A stretch of 64,000 nucleotides of DNA from Picocystis sp. L7 (lineage: Eukaryota; Chlorophyta; Picocystophyceae; Picocystales; Picocystaceae), in NCBI GenBank assembly GCA_020975725.1, contig QXJR01000015.1:186001-250000 (forward strand), given 5' to 3'. Positions 49,961 through 60,434 of this stretch are shown one piece after another. Made by a program: the position numbers and the translations under genes. A model generated the notes under the pieces. That model had not been told where the DNA came from and ran no database searches. It was given only the letters and a program-made list of their open reading frames with translations. The first letter of the stretch is position 1, and every line of letters starts with the position of its first letter.

Positions 49961-51731
49961 TCACCACTTTCCCCAATCGTCCTCGTCCACATCCCCACTT
50001 GCAGTCTGAGGTGTAGAGCTATACGCGGCAAATTTCGTTGGCATTTCGTCCTCCTCCACTTCCCAACCTGCCCAATTGTCTGCACTGCTGGAATGACCCA
50101 TCGTGCGTGGTGGATCTGCTGTACCAAAAGCGCTGGTTCGACCTAAACTGTTTCCGTTAGGGACTTGTCTATCACCCCAGCCTGAACTCGCCACTCTGGT
50201 GCCATTGCCACGTTGCATGTCTGAAGATTCGAACGCTCCAAAGTCCTCGTGTGACAGTTGTTCATATTGGCTCTTCGATTCAAAGCCAGATACTTCTGAA
50301 ACTTGGCTGACAGTCGAGCGGTAGAACGTTTGTAGATTGCTCCATGCCTTGTGGCTCACCTCCCTTGACCTTGAAGCCATTGCATGAGCCGATGTGGAGA
50401 TCTTTTCTCCTGCTTCTCCTTCGCGAAATTCGGATGCCATTTGTTGTGTCTTTTGGCCCACTGCTTTTGCAACGCCAGCCGCAACCAACGAGAGGCTTTG
50501 GAATCCTTTGCTGAGTGCTCCCGAAACTTCCTTCAACACGTCATCTTGGCCCCCACGTGCTGGTTGTATGGGCCCAGAACCAAAGCCCACATACTTCCCA
50601 CCTTGGGATGGTGGCACACCATCTGGTCTCGAAGAGTTTTCAGCCAGTTTTCTGGCGAAGAAATGGTCTTTCTGCGCCATGGAGGCTTGCAATTCAACAT
50701 TGGAAAATCCTTGTTGACTGGATTGGGGTGGGTTCGGTGCATCTCCCCAGCTGTCCCAGCTGTTTTGATAGGTTTGCTTGGGGTTGTGCACCCTCGTGCT
50801 GACTTTGTCCCCACTGGGGACCTTGGGGATGGATTCTTTGACCTCCGCTGGAGAAGGATCAGTGAAGGGCTTTCCTGATGCGATGGCCTTCACTTTGTTT
50901 CGGTATATCTGCGACAAAGGAGGTTACTGTCAGTGGCGGCAATTCGACATTGATCCCCTTACGTACAGCCTCGACTGTTCTGCGCACGTACCTCTGCAGC
51001 TTTCGAGGAGTATTTGGCCGTGATATCGGTTTCTTTGGCAATCCCGTACTTGGCAAAAAAGTCGTTCAACTTCTTGTTGCCGCCCACTTCCATGATCTTC
51101 AGTTGTTCGTTGGACCAGGCGTCCATGTTGACCGATCTGTATCGCAAGCAAGCATGGCCCAACTGTCAGCACTTGTCCTTGCCGAACCCACCTATTTTCC
51201 TTCCGTTGTTCTTCCCATGAAAGGAGTGGACGAGCACTGGTCCTCTCATCACGGATTCATTTTTTGCTTTCGTTTTCCGCTCGCAATCCATCCCTGTCTC
51301 GATTTTCTCGTTGCATTTCCTCGTTCGTTCGTTTGGTACCACTCGATTCTGGCATTGGTTGCATCTTCTTCGTTCTCTCGGTTGCACCAGCACCACCTCG
51401 TTTTCCCTCGATTTCTCCGCCATCTGCCTTTCGACCCACGTTTCAAGCACCACGGCGCGTTGGGCACCGTCCACTCCGTCTCTCGCATGCATCCCTTCTT
51501 CCCATCGTTCTTTCCTGCGCCGTGCACGCTTGCGATCGCGTTTGCGACGTACCTCACGAAGCTCAGGTGGACGCCCAGTCCACGGTGTTTTCCGCTGCAT
51601 TCCAGGCACATGAAGCATCCGTAGGAGACGGACGCCCACTGTGGGTTCTTCTGCTTGCAGTCGCAGCACACGCGGTTCTCTGGATGCGATTGCAAAGCAC
51701 GCAAGCGCTGCGAAGCCTGAGCCGACGCCAT
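49961..51731 (-). CDS. ARF GTPase-activating protein, ARFGAP1/AGD6-AGD7 type (three exons)
   Basis: It stimulates GTP hydrolysis by ARF1 on COPI vesicles at the Golgi. Exons 51553-51731, 50992-51136 and 49961-50908 give about 423 aa. Exon 1 has the ArfGAP zinc finger ([23 protein letters not shown]2-C-X16-C-X2-C) and the catalytic-Arg region [16 protein letters not shown]. Exon 2 has [18 protein letters not shown] and ends KAAE. Exon 3 begins [12 protein letters not shown] and carries a long Ser/Gln/Gly-rich tail with an AVGQK amphipathic-like segment, ending in WGKW. All three exon joins align with plant AGD7. Confidence 0.9.
50909..50991 (-). other. Second intron of ARF-GAP gene (83 nt)
   Basis: Begins GTACGT and ends GTCGCAG, phase 0, with CTGAC about 24 nt before the acceptor. 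Confidence 0.85.
51137..51552 (-). other. First intron of ARF-GAP gene (416 nt)
   Basis: Begins GTACGT and ends ATACAG, phase 2, with GCTGAC about 34 nt before the acceptor. Splicing rebuilds the Arg of [11 protein letters not shown]. Confidence 0.85.
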
Positions 51732-53518
51732 GCCGATCCTTCTCCTGTTCCTTTCCCTCTCCACCTCTCCCTCTCTCTCTCTCCACCTCCCTCTCAACCT
51801 CCCCCCTCTCACCACCTCTCACAACCAACCGGTCACTGGACCTCTCTCCGCCTCTGGTTTCGGCCTCTCACCTCCAACCCACCTCGCATCTCCTGCCCAC
51901 TCCATCGGATTGGTTCACCGACCGAAGGCTTCCCTGCCACAAGGAAGGGGTCTCTACGGCCTACCCGTCACTACTGCACACCTCTCTACGACCCGCTGCT
52001 TTCTACCTTACGCTGCATTGCTCCGGTTTGCCTCCATGATCGTCCTATGCCACGCGTGCATTCAACCACCCGCTCCGTCGCTGGATCCCTTCGTGCTTCT
52101 CTGGAGATGTGATGGCAAACGAATCTGTTCGTACACAAAGTCCCGATATCTACCTCCCTTCCCTGCGAACATCATCCATGCAGGTCTTTTCGAAATCAAC
52201 CATTCATACGCACACGAGTTTGGTCTCCGATTGATCCTCCCTTCACTCTCTCTCGAGTTGGATGTAATTGGGCTTGTTCTACATCCACTCTCCCATGTCC
52301 CATCCGGGTGCGCAATTTGCTTGTAGCCTCATGAACATGTGTGTCAGTTCCACCCCCACCTCGCCCTTGTTACCTTTCCTATCCGACGAGAATGATAAAC
52401 TTTGTCGCAAGACAACCACGCAACCCCCCTTGCTCCATGCCTTGAGTCAACCAAAGGGCGAAGGAGCTAGAAAACTTGGAACGAATGCAGAATAAGCGGT
52501 CACTTTGCCACAATCCTCTGTCACAACCATCTAAGAAGACAATTCGTTTCTTCCTTAAAACGAATGTTGTTAGCGATCCGGCATCCAAATGATATGCTAA
52601 CGCGATTTGTGACCTATCACGAGCACCAATGTATCACCCCGAACGTGCGAAACGTTCGCTAGTGCTCTCTTCTTGATGTACAAGACCACTAGCCGTGCTC
52701 TCAATGTCTGTGTAGAGTTCATTTATGCCCGATGCGCTTTACACATGGAACTTTAATTCACACTTTGGAAAAAAAAACAATAGCAAATGGAAAGAAGAGT
52801 ACATGTCAACTTTGTGGAATACAGTCCCTACCTTGCTTGGTGAAATTGACTTTCGCAACATGCTCCTCGTCATAGGATGGATCGGATTGTGCTTGCGTGG
52901 TACTTTCCGCAACTTTACAATCCATTACATACGCTTTCGACGGGCCAGTGCACATGTACGATTCCTCTAGTAGCTCTTCAATACCAATCAATCCGATCTT
53001 AAACATGGCCTAGGGACGGATGTTTGAATGAGAAGCTCTATCGATTCAGCCATGGTGCATCGTGGAACGGCATAAGCCTTTGGCGTTGCGTTAGGAGAAC
53101 TCTCCTTGCTCTTGAACTTCACCAATGTGGAAGACGTTGCTTTGTAGGATGGGAGGCCCTCGAAAGACGGCTCGTAGCCTTTAAGGTCAAGACCAACTTA
53201 ATAATAAAGTCAAATAAGGTGAGTTACGTACCCTCTCCCATTGAGGGGTAGATAACCCCTTCAATGGGCTGGGAGCCCTAGCTAAGACTCGTGGTCCCCA
53301 ACACGTTGCAAGGAATATACAAGTTATGGACACGCAGGGAAACCCGTTGAAATGGTAGAATGCATTATATTCAAACGGTTGATTCCCAGTCAATGCCGAT
53401 TGGGTTCAAGACGAATTCTACCCACTCACAAGTCGTGTAAAAATAAGTATGCTGAGGAAGCATAGACGCTAGGGTGAAAATGCACACGAGAATGAATAAC
53501 CAGTCCATGGTAAGGAAA
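51732..53518. other. Intergenic, A+T-richer to the right, no gene supported
   Basis: The left part is the ARF-GAP upstream region, pyrimidine-rich on the plus strand (51740-51830), with one TCACAAC at about 51826. From about 52,500 it becomes A+T-rich. A hairpin-like inverted repeat around CCCATTGAGGGG lies near 53,235-53,265. No conserved coding frame was found. Confidence 0.5.
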
Positions 53519-54808
53519 TCAATTGCGATACACAAACTGACGCTTCCATACGTGGTTGCGACGTTTCCGAACAAGCTTGGGTAGGACTAACTTGTCCCCA
53601 GCTACACGGTCAGGTTTCAAGAGAAGCTTAGAATACTCAAACAAACCAAAAAATAAAGCTGACATAACTGTCGTCTGAATCAAGCGAGGAGTCAAGCCCT
53701 TGAAAAAACCCAATGCACCCTCCTCTGTCAACACGGAGCGGAAAGTGGCCACCAGAGATAGTTGCACTTGACCTGTCTGCTGCCGGGTCTTCATGTAGTC
53801 CATGGGCATGGTACAACATGCAGCAATTGCACCAGCCATCCCACCCAGAAGCAGGTGCTCGTACGTTCGGAGTTTCTCGTGCCCACCGTGTTGCTGACGC
53901 GCATGCCGTAAGAACTCATACGTTGAGAATTGTATGGCTATCTCAGGAACATCCCTCAGCAGAGTTGGTATGAACCCACGATACAGACCTAGGACCCCCC
54001 TTTCTTTGATGATGTTTCCCAATGCCTGAAAAAAGTTACCCTGCATGTACGCCTGGACTTGATGTCGTGCCGTGTCTGAAGGCACCCTCACAATTGATGA
54101 CGCAAGTGCACCAGTAGAGGCCGCAACGACGTGTGTGGCAGATGATTGACCCTGTGTCCACACATTCGCAAGTTTTTCCTGCGTCCATTCGTAGGCTGCA
54201 AAGTATAAAAATGCCACGGGAATAGTGCCGAACAGGGAACCAGAAAATCCTCTCATCATGTCGCTGGGGTTCTTGACCAAGTCCAGCGGGTGGCTTCGCA
54301 CCGTGTCCTTCCACATCTGTAGCTTTGGAGACGGCTTGTTTACCTGCATCCTTGTCTTCATTGTATCCAACGGATGGATGAAACACTGGGCAATGGTTCT
54401 TGCCAAGGTACCGGCAACGATGTGCCTTCTATTATCATCCTGAAATACGTGTTGGAGATCCATTTTCTTCCTCTGAATGGGCACAAATATGACCTGTGAA
54501 ACAGTGGACGCCATGGCAGCAACTTGTGCCCTTCGTACCGGGCGGACGCTGTCATTCCGTCCGGAGGCATTTGCAAGCAAGGATTGGGTACGATCTTCTG
54601 CCAGTTCGAATCTCACATCCTTCATGCTCACGTAGGAGCAGCATTTTTTCTTCACGAAGATTCGATCCACGTTTTTAGTCGCGTGATTGGCGATCCTCGA
54701 GGCTTGGTATGCTGTGGCTGTAGCTAGACCACCTGCCAGTGCCACTGCCACACCCACTTTTTTTGACGTGTCGATCACAGGCTGCGTGAGTGCTTCTTCC
54801 GTCACCAT
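53519..54808 (-). CDS. Mitochondrial carrier, S-adenosylmethionine-carrier-like
   Basis: 429 aa from ATG 54808. It has an N-terminal extension of about 120 residues before three SLC25 repeats: HPLDTMKTRMQ, VPSDTARHQVQ and MPMDYMKTRQQ. The second repeat's Ser in place of Leu and the overall motif set are most like plant SAM-carrier-like proteins. Three-repeat architecture is certain; the substrate is not. The extension has hydrophobic (VGVAVALAGGLATATAY) and Cys-rich (KKKCCSYV) stretches that may target it to an envelope membrane. Confidence 0.8.
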   Translation of the reverse strand: MVTEEALTQPVIDTSKKVGVAVALAGGLATATAYQASRIANHATKNVDRIFVKKKCCSYVSMKDVRFELAEDRTQSLLANASGRNDSVRPVRRAQVAAMASTVSQVIFVPIQRKKMDLQHVFQDDNRRHIVAGTLARTIAQCFIHPLDTMKTRMQVNKPSPKLQMWKDTVRSHPLDLVKNPSDMMRGFSGSLFGTIPVAFLYFAAYEWTQEKLANVWTQGQSSATHVVAASTGALASSIVRVPSDTARHQVQAYMQGNFFQALGNIIKERGVLGLYRGFIPTLLRDVPEIAIQFSTYEFLRHARQQHGGHEKLRTYEHLLLGGMAGAIAACCTMPMDYMKTRQQTGQVQLSLVATFRSVLTEEGALGFFKGLTPRLIQTTVMSALFFGLFEYSKLLLKPDRVAGDKLVLPKLVRKRRNHVWKRQFVYRN

Positions 54809-56172
54809 GATCTCTTTATGAAATGCACATGCAGTGTTTTCCGTCTAGGAAGGTACGTCTTTCGCTCCTTCTCGGCGGTTCTGTCCACGCGGTGTTGCTT
54901 CGAGCTCCTCCTTTCCACGGCTGGTTTCCGTCTCGTTCTTTTCTTCCTCCACCCCTTCCTGCGATGGATCCAGAGCTCCTTCGTGTTTGCCTTTCGACCT
55001 TCCTTCTCCTTCCCGTTTCGACGGATGGACGGACGCGTGTGTCTGTTTGTGTCAACTTTCCATCGACGCCATCGGTCGTTGTGTTCGTGGTCCGTCGGTT
55101 CGTGGACCTGGATCCTACTTTTTCCTACACCACGTCCCCAAACGTGCGGTACGCGTGGAGGAACGGAGCCCGCCAGATCCGAATATTCCTCTGCGGCATC
55201 GGATGGAGTGGGTCGAGTGGATCCTCGACCCGTCCAACGGACCCGAACGAGACCCGGTCGGAGGGAGTTTCTTCTCTCCCAGGTGGGTGACTGGGTGTGG
55301 AGGAGAGCGGGAGAGCTGGTTCCGAAAACCAAGGAACGAACGGACCCGAAGCTCCTGTTTCGCTTCCATCCATCCCGTGCACACGTGCCTGAACCCCCTC
55401 TCCTTGTCCCAACCTCCCTCTCGCCGACGCATGTCCACGGACGACGTCCAACCTGTCCTTCCTCTCTCCCTTTCCTTCCATCTCCGACGCGCGAACCACC
55501 CCTCCTTCGCACGTGCGGGTGGTTCGAGGCCGTACCTCTTCCTCCACTCCACGTCCAGTCCGCATCCATCGATCCTTCCTCGCTCGCACGCCACGATGGG
55601 CCGTCCGTCAACCGTCCTCGAGTCCGCGCCTTCCCTTCCCCATCCCTTTCCTTTCCATCCCTTCCTTCTGTTCCTTTCCTTTCCATCCCTTCCTTCTGTT
55701 CCTTTCCTTTCCATCCCTTCCTTCTGTTCCTTTCCTTTCCATCCCTTCCTTCTGTTCCTTTCCTTTCCATCCCTTCCTTCTGTTCCTTTCCTTTCCATCC
55801 CTTCCTTCTGTTCCTTTCCTTTCCATCCCTTCCTTCTGTTCCTTTCCTTTCCATCCCTTCCTTCTGTTCCCTCCCTTTCCATCCCTTCCTTCTGTTCCTT
55901 TCCTTTCCATCCCTTCCTTCTGTTCCCTCCCTTTCCATCCCTTCCTTCTGTTCCTTTCCTTTCCATCCCTTCCTTCTGTTCCTTCCCTTTCCATCCCTTC
56001 CTTCTGTTCCTTTCCTTTCCATCCCTTCCGTTTCGACCTTCTCGCCATCCTTCCTTCTGTTCCTTTCCTTTCCATCCCTTTCGATCCTTCCCTTTCCATC
56101 GGTTCCTTCCCGGTTGGATGGGTTCGGTGCCACCATTCCACCCAACAAGAGTGGACGCGCACGCGGCAACGC
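54809..56172. other. Divergent upstream region with minisatellite
   Basis: 1.36 kb between the SAM-carrier-like gene and the cysteine protease. Very long open frames cross it on both strands, but they arise from base composition and the 28-bp repeat. No supported coding sequence. Confidence 0.55.
55646..56085. repeat. 28-bp pyrimidine-rich minisatellite, about 14 copies
   Basis: Unit roughly CCATCCCTTCCTTCTGTTCC plus CTTTCCTTT-like filler. A few units carry the variant TCCCTCCC or TCCTTCCC, and the last copies are degenerate. All bases are T/C apart from one A and one G per unit, so the array is strand-asymmetric. It ends about 90 bp before the protease ATG. Confidence 0.9.
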
Positions 56173-57969
56173 ATGGCCAAAAACGCGCTTCCCATCGCCA
56201 TGTCCGGCATCCGGACCGCCTGGTGGACGTGGACGATCCTCTCCTGTGCGACCAAGGCACGTGGTGCGACGGAATTCGCAGATCGAAAGGTACAGATGGG
56301 AGGGAACGCTGGGTGGTATCCAACCGCAACCGGTGCAGTGGCCTTTCAACCCAGCGCCAACTACTACGCAGAGCTCAACATCACGCTGCCGTACGGGAAC
56401 ATCACCGAATCCTTGGCCGCCTACGTGGCCGAGAACGGAAACCTGAGGATGGATTTCAACGGAGGGGTCAACTCCTTCCGATACACCGATGGAACCTCCT
56501 CCGAAATCGAACCCACCACGCTGAACCTGGACGGACAGAACGAAACGTTGCACGTGCAACAGACCTGCTTCGTGTATCCGAACCACCCGCTTCCCGCAGC
56601 GAAAAAACCAATCTTTCCAGACGTGTCCTTCTACGTCCTGAAAGAACAAACGGAATCGGTGAGGGGGATCAACTGCAGGGTCTGGGAACACGTCCAGAAA
56701 GAATACACGCATGACATGCTGGGGACTTATCGATGGTACCAGAGCGTGGAAGACGGAACTCCGGTGAGATTCTACATGATGGGTAGGAACATACTCACCT
56801 TCGAATCGCACTACGACGAGTACATCATCGATTACTACAAGTACACGCCGGTGGATCGCTTTCCGAAGCACACGTTCGATCCTCCCAAACACATGGATTG
56901 TTTGGAACCGCCTGCCCAGATGGGCATGAAATTCAAGACGGCGCTGTTGGACCTGCACATGTTCCATCCGGAAGCGCACCTGGAGGAGAAGAAGGGGCTT
57001 TTCGACCAGCACTGCGCGGAACATGGCAAGGTGTACGAGGACCCAGCAGAGTATGCGAAAAGGGCCGTGCACTTTCACCACAGCCTTCGTCTCATCAATG
57101 CCTCCAATCGTAAGGGTCTGTCCTACACGTTGGCACCAAACCACATGGCGGACTGGACACCGGAAGAACGAGCCCTGCTGCTTGGGAGACGGAGAGCTCC
57201 CCGTCCAGCACCAACGAGTCGCGCAGAAGGTACCTACCTGCCCAGAAACACGGTGCTTCCGCACAATATCGATTGGAGGAACCAAAGCGCTGTTACTTCC
57301 GTGAAAGATCAAGGAACGTGCGGGAGCTGCTGGTCCTTCGGTGCGGCTGGGGCGATGGAAAGCCAGTACTACATCAAGACTGGACGCCTTGTCGATCTGT
57401 CCGAGCAGAGCTTGATGGACTGCTCTTGGAATGATGGCAACCTGGGTTGCGATGGAGGTTATGACTACGCCGCCTACAACTGGGTGATCGACCATGGCAT
57501 CCCAGCGGAAGAAGCTTATGGAGGATACAAGAACCAAGACGGCGTATGCCACTTTGCGATCGAAGGGTCGAACGTCCCCACTGCTGCCTTCATCACCTCG
57601 TACCTTAACATAACAACGGGGGACATGCACTCTCTGAATGATGCACTCGCATTTGAGGGCCCTCTGTCTGTTTCCCTCAACACCCCAGATTCTCTGTACT
57701 TCTATTCACACGGGTTGTACTACAATTCGGATTGTCTGAGTGGCCAAGACGACTTGGATCACACGGTGCTGGCAGTGGGATACATAACCGTGGACGGAGA
57801 AAGATATACAATCATCAAGAACAGTTGGAGCACGAATTGGGGAGAGGATGGTTATGTTTTCATTTCACAAAAAGATAATATCTGTGGGATTGCCACTGAA
57901 GCTGTGCTGGTTCAGATTGACTGGAACCAGCCTGCAGGGAAAGGGCAGCGTGTCGCCATGCAGCACTGA
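56173..57969 (+). CDS. Papain-family cysteine protease, 26/29-kDa type
   Basis: 598 aa from ATG 56173. The N terminus is hydrophobic (AWWTWTILSCATKARG), consistent with a signal peptide. Residues about 40-250 form an extra domain with FNGGVNSFRYT, as in the insect 26/29-kDa proteases. An I29-type inhibitor region follows (FDQHCAEHGKVYEDPAEYAKR...NHMADWTPEE), then the C1A domain: QGTCGSCWSFG with catalytic Cys near 385, LDHTVLAVGY with His near 530, and KNSWSTNWGEDGY with Asn near 550. Likely vacuolar or secreted and made as a zymogen. Start chosen as the first ATG after the minisatellite. Confidence 0.88.
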   Translation: MAKNALPIAMSGIRTAWWTWTILSCATKARGATEFADRKVQMGGNAGWYPTATGAVAFQPSANYYAELNITLPYGNITESLAAYVAENGNLRMDFNGGVNSFRYTDGTSSEIEPTTLNLDGQNETLHVQQTCFVYPNHPLPAAKKPIFPDVSFYVLKEQTESVRGINCRVWEHVQKEYTHDMLGTYRWYQSVEDGTPVRFYMMGRNILTFESHYDEYIIDYYKYTPVDRFPKHTFDPPKHMDCLEPPAQMGMKFKTALLDLHMFHPEAHLEEKKGLFDQHCAEHGKVYEDPAEYAKRAVHFHHSLRLINASNRKGLSYTLAPNHMADWTPEERALLLGRRRAPRPAPTSRAEGTYLPRNTVLPHNIDWRNQSAVTSVKDQGTCGSCWSFGAAGAMESQYYIKTGRLVDLSEQSLMDCSWNDGNLGCDGGYDYAAYNWVIDHGIPAEEAYGGYKNQDGVCHFAIEGSNVPTAAFITSYLNITTGDMHSLNDALAFEGPLSVSLNTPDSLYFYSHGLYYNSDCLSGQDDLDHTVLAVGYITVDGERYTIIKNSWSTNWGEDGYVFISQKDNICGIATEAVLVQIDWNQPAGKGQRVAMQH

Positions 57970-58175
57970 CCCTTGTGTCTACTAGCCTTGAAATAGACGA
58001 CAAGCGCACTGGAAAACTTCAGCATAAAAGCTTCGTGCCCAGCCGCGCCCTGTCTCTGCGTGCGCGTGCGATTCCTCAAACAGCTCAACTCACAACCATG
58101 GCATCGGTATTGTTCCAATCTCTGGCCGCGCCCTCCTCCAAAAACAAATCAACAAATTCCCGCAAAACGGATAGA

Positions 58176-59153
58176 TTATTTCGAAAATTGATTCAACTGT
58201 CTCATGATCAGCTCGTAGCTGGTGATGGTAACGGCAGCCGCGGGTGTGGTGCGCAAGAGATTGGTACCGCAGCCCCTGTAGAAACCCACTGCTCCATTGT
58301 CTTTCAGCACATCCTTGCAGCATTTGAGTATTCCTTTGAATGGTCCTGCCCCGGAGACGTGCATTCTCGAGCGCACAACTTCGTGTGGATAGGTGGCAGA
58401 AGACGCGACGACTTTGGAAAAGGCAGAAGCACCAATCAGCTCTTCCAGGTGGAGTTCATGGGTGGATACGTTTCTACGTGCAGCCAGGCGTGTTTTCAGG
58501 TCTTCGTAGAGCGGGAACTGGACCACAACATGCAGGACACCAGCCAGCGCAGGTGCCAATCCGCTGTACAATCCTTTGAAACCTTCTTCTATGCGTATTC
58601 TTCTCAAGGCTTCCAAGGTACCGCCGTAGGGCTTCCTGACCCAGTTGTGCTTCTCGGCCAATTCTCCCATGTATTGTGTCTGCAGCCTCGTTTTGACCAC
58701 CCAGAGCGGATTGGTGACCACGACTGTAGCGCTGCCGGCCACGGCTGCTGACAAGATGTTCACCAATATGTCTTCCCATCCACGAATCTTCGGCGTGACC
58801 CACAAGTGTCGATCTGCAGCCAAGTTCTGCCTCATGGCGTTGTACACGGTGAAGTAGACCGCCCAGTTGGGCAGCAGGGCCATGAGGGTGGGCGAGAGTC
58901 CGCGGTACAGCCCACGTACGCCTTCTTCCGCGAACGTGCGACGCAAGGTGAACTTGATCCCACGTTCTTCCGCCTTCTGCGACGCATGCACCTGCATTTT
59001 GGTCTTGATGACGTCCAGTGGACAGACGAAGGTGGCGGACACCGCTCCTGCACCTGCACCAGCAATTCCATGCGCCACTTCCGCCTTGGACATCGCATCT
59101 CCCATCCATTCCAATCGCGTCCGACGCGCGCTTGACGTGGGACCTTCCGCCAT
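58176..59153 (-). CDS. Mitochondrial carrier, NAD+/folate-FAD type (NDT/SLC25A32-like)
   Basis: 325 aa from ATG 59153. Three SLC25 repeats with CPLDVIKTKMQ, NPLWVVKTRLQTQ and YPHEVVRSRMH. The Trp of NPLWVVKTR is typical of the pyridine-nucleotide/folate/FAD carrier subgroup, and GIAGAGAGAVSATFVCPLD fits plant NDT1/NDT2. It likely imports NAD+ or a folate or flavin cofactor into mitochondria or plastid. The family member cannot be settled by eye. It converges on the protease gene with about 200 bp between. Confidence 0.87.
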   Translation of the reverse strand: MAEGPTSSARRTRLEWMGDAMSKAEVAHGIAGAGAGAVSATFVCPLDVIKTKMQVHASQKAEERGIKFTLRRTFAEEGVRGLYRGLSPTLMALLPNWAVYFTVYNAMRQNLAADRHLWVTPKIRGWEDILVNILSAAVAGSATVVVTNPLWVVKTRLQTQYMGELAEKHNWVRKPYGGTLEALRRIRIEEGFKGLYSGLAPALAGVLHVVVQFPLYEDLKTRLAARRNVSTHELHLEELIGASAFSKVVASSATYPHEVVRSRMHVSGAGPFKGILKCCKDVLKDNGAVGFYRGCGTNLLRTTPAAAVTITSYELIMRQLNQFSK

Positions 59154-60434
59154 CGCCACCACGAATCGATGGGAAAGGGGAAGGTGAACCCACCGATCTG
59201 GGGTTGATCGGGACCCACACGCCTTACTGTTCCTGGTTGAATGGGGTCGGATCCAGGGGAGGTTCGCCTTCTCCTCCCTCAATCCATCGGAGGAACAGAT
59301 TACCGACAGTAGGACAGAAGGGCTTCCTTGTCCTCGAGGGGAAAAGATGGGAAAGGGAGATGGACATTCGTGTTGTGAAGGGGCAGAAAACTCACAGGTG
59401 CTTAGACACATTCCCCTGTCACCTCTTTGACAACACTCACGGACAGCCTTCCCCTTCCCTGGGCCCAAATCCAAACCTAAAACCAGGATTGGTGGGAGAG
59501 AAAACACAATGAGAACAGATGCAAGAGAAGACACACCACAGCGCCAATGGAAGCTTTTCCTGAAGGGTCCCATGAAAATTCAAGGCAGGGCTGGATTCGA
59601 CGACGAGGATGAACCACTCCGACACTCCAACGCAGTCACCATGTCCTTGTAGAACGAAACAGCGCGGTCGTATCGGCAATACATTGCAATATACAAAGAC
59701 AACGGAACGAGATCCATGATGAAAGAAGACTACCAATCAGGCAAACATGAACATATAATTGCAAGGGGGTATCCTATAATGGGCCACGTCGCCTGATAGA
59801 AACGAACTGAAAATCTTTCGCTGAGCATACAGTCATACAGTAAAAGAACCTGCACAAAGATGCAACAGCCAAGGAACAAAGGAAGGGCCAAAAAGGGAAC
59901 ATGCATGTCAAAAGGCAGCAGGCAAACATGCAAACCAAATGTCCCCCGTCCTCATGGATGGATGAAAGTTCAGCATGCCATTGAACAGATGCAACTCTAC
60001 AAAAGCCCACCCTCGCCAGGTAACACGCGAATCTGGGATGAAGACCTCATACACGTGCTTGAGAGAACTTCAATGGTTGCTACATTATTGAATTTATTAG
60101 TTGGGCCACCAAACTGCCCACAAGTTTCCGTGAGTTGCCACTTACGAAAATTAGAGGGTCGCATGCCAAGACCAGTGTTCAGCTTTGAGCAGTAGGTGCC
60201 GAGCAAACCCTTCAACTTTTATGCAGACCAGTGAGTACAGAGGAGACCGTGCATGGACGAAATCACGAGTGCTGTCGGGTCTACCAAAAAGTAAGAAGAT
60301 GCAAAGAATGTTGTCTGGCTACGGCCAACTCTGAGTTTCGTGCTTGCAGGAAGCTACATCGCTCCTACAATCAAACAAACTCCTTCCAAGCAGCAATGAT
60401 TCCTGGCAACTGATATCGCAAAACCCTCTGTGGT
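59154..60434. other. Intergenic, no gene supported
   Basis: 1.28 kb between the NDT-like carrier start and the VPS16 stop codon. The left 250 bp is G+C-rich promoter-like DNA, and the rest is A+T-richer. No conserved frame, RNA or repeat was recognised. Confidence 0.5.

Noticed and set aside
54802-57630. 942-codon frame antisense to the protease
   Set aside because: It arises from base composition and the 28-bp minisatellite, and overlaps a clear family gene on the other strand.
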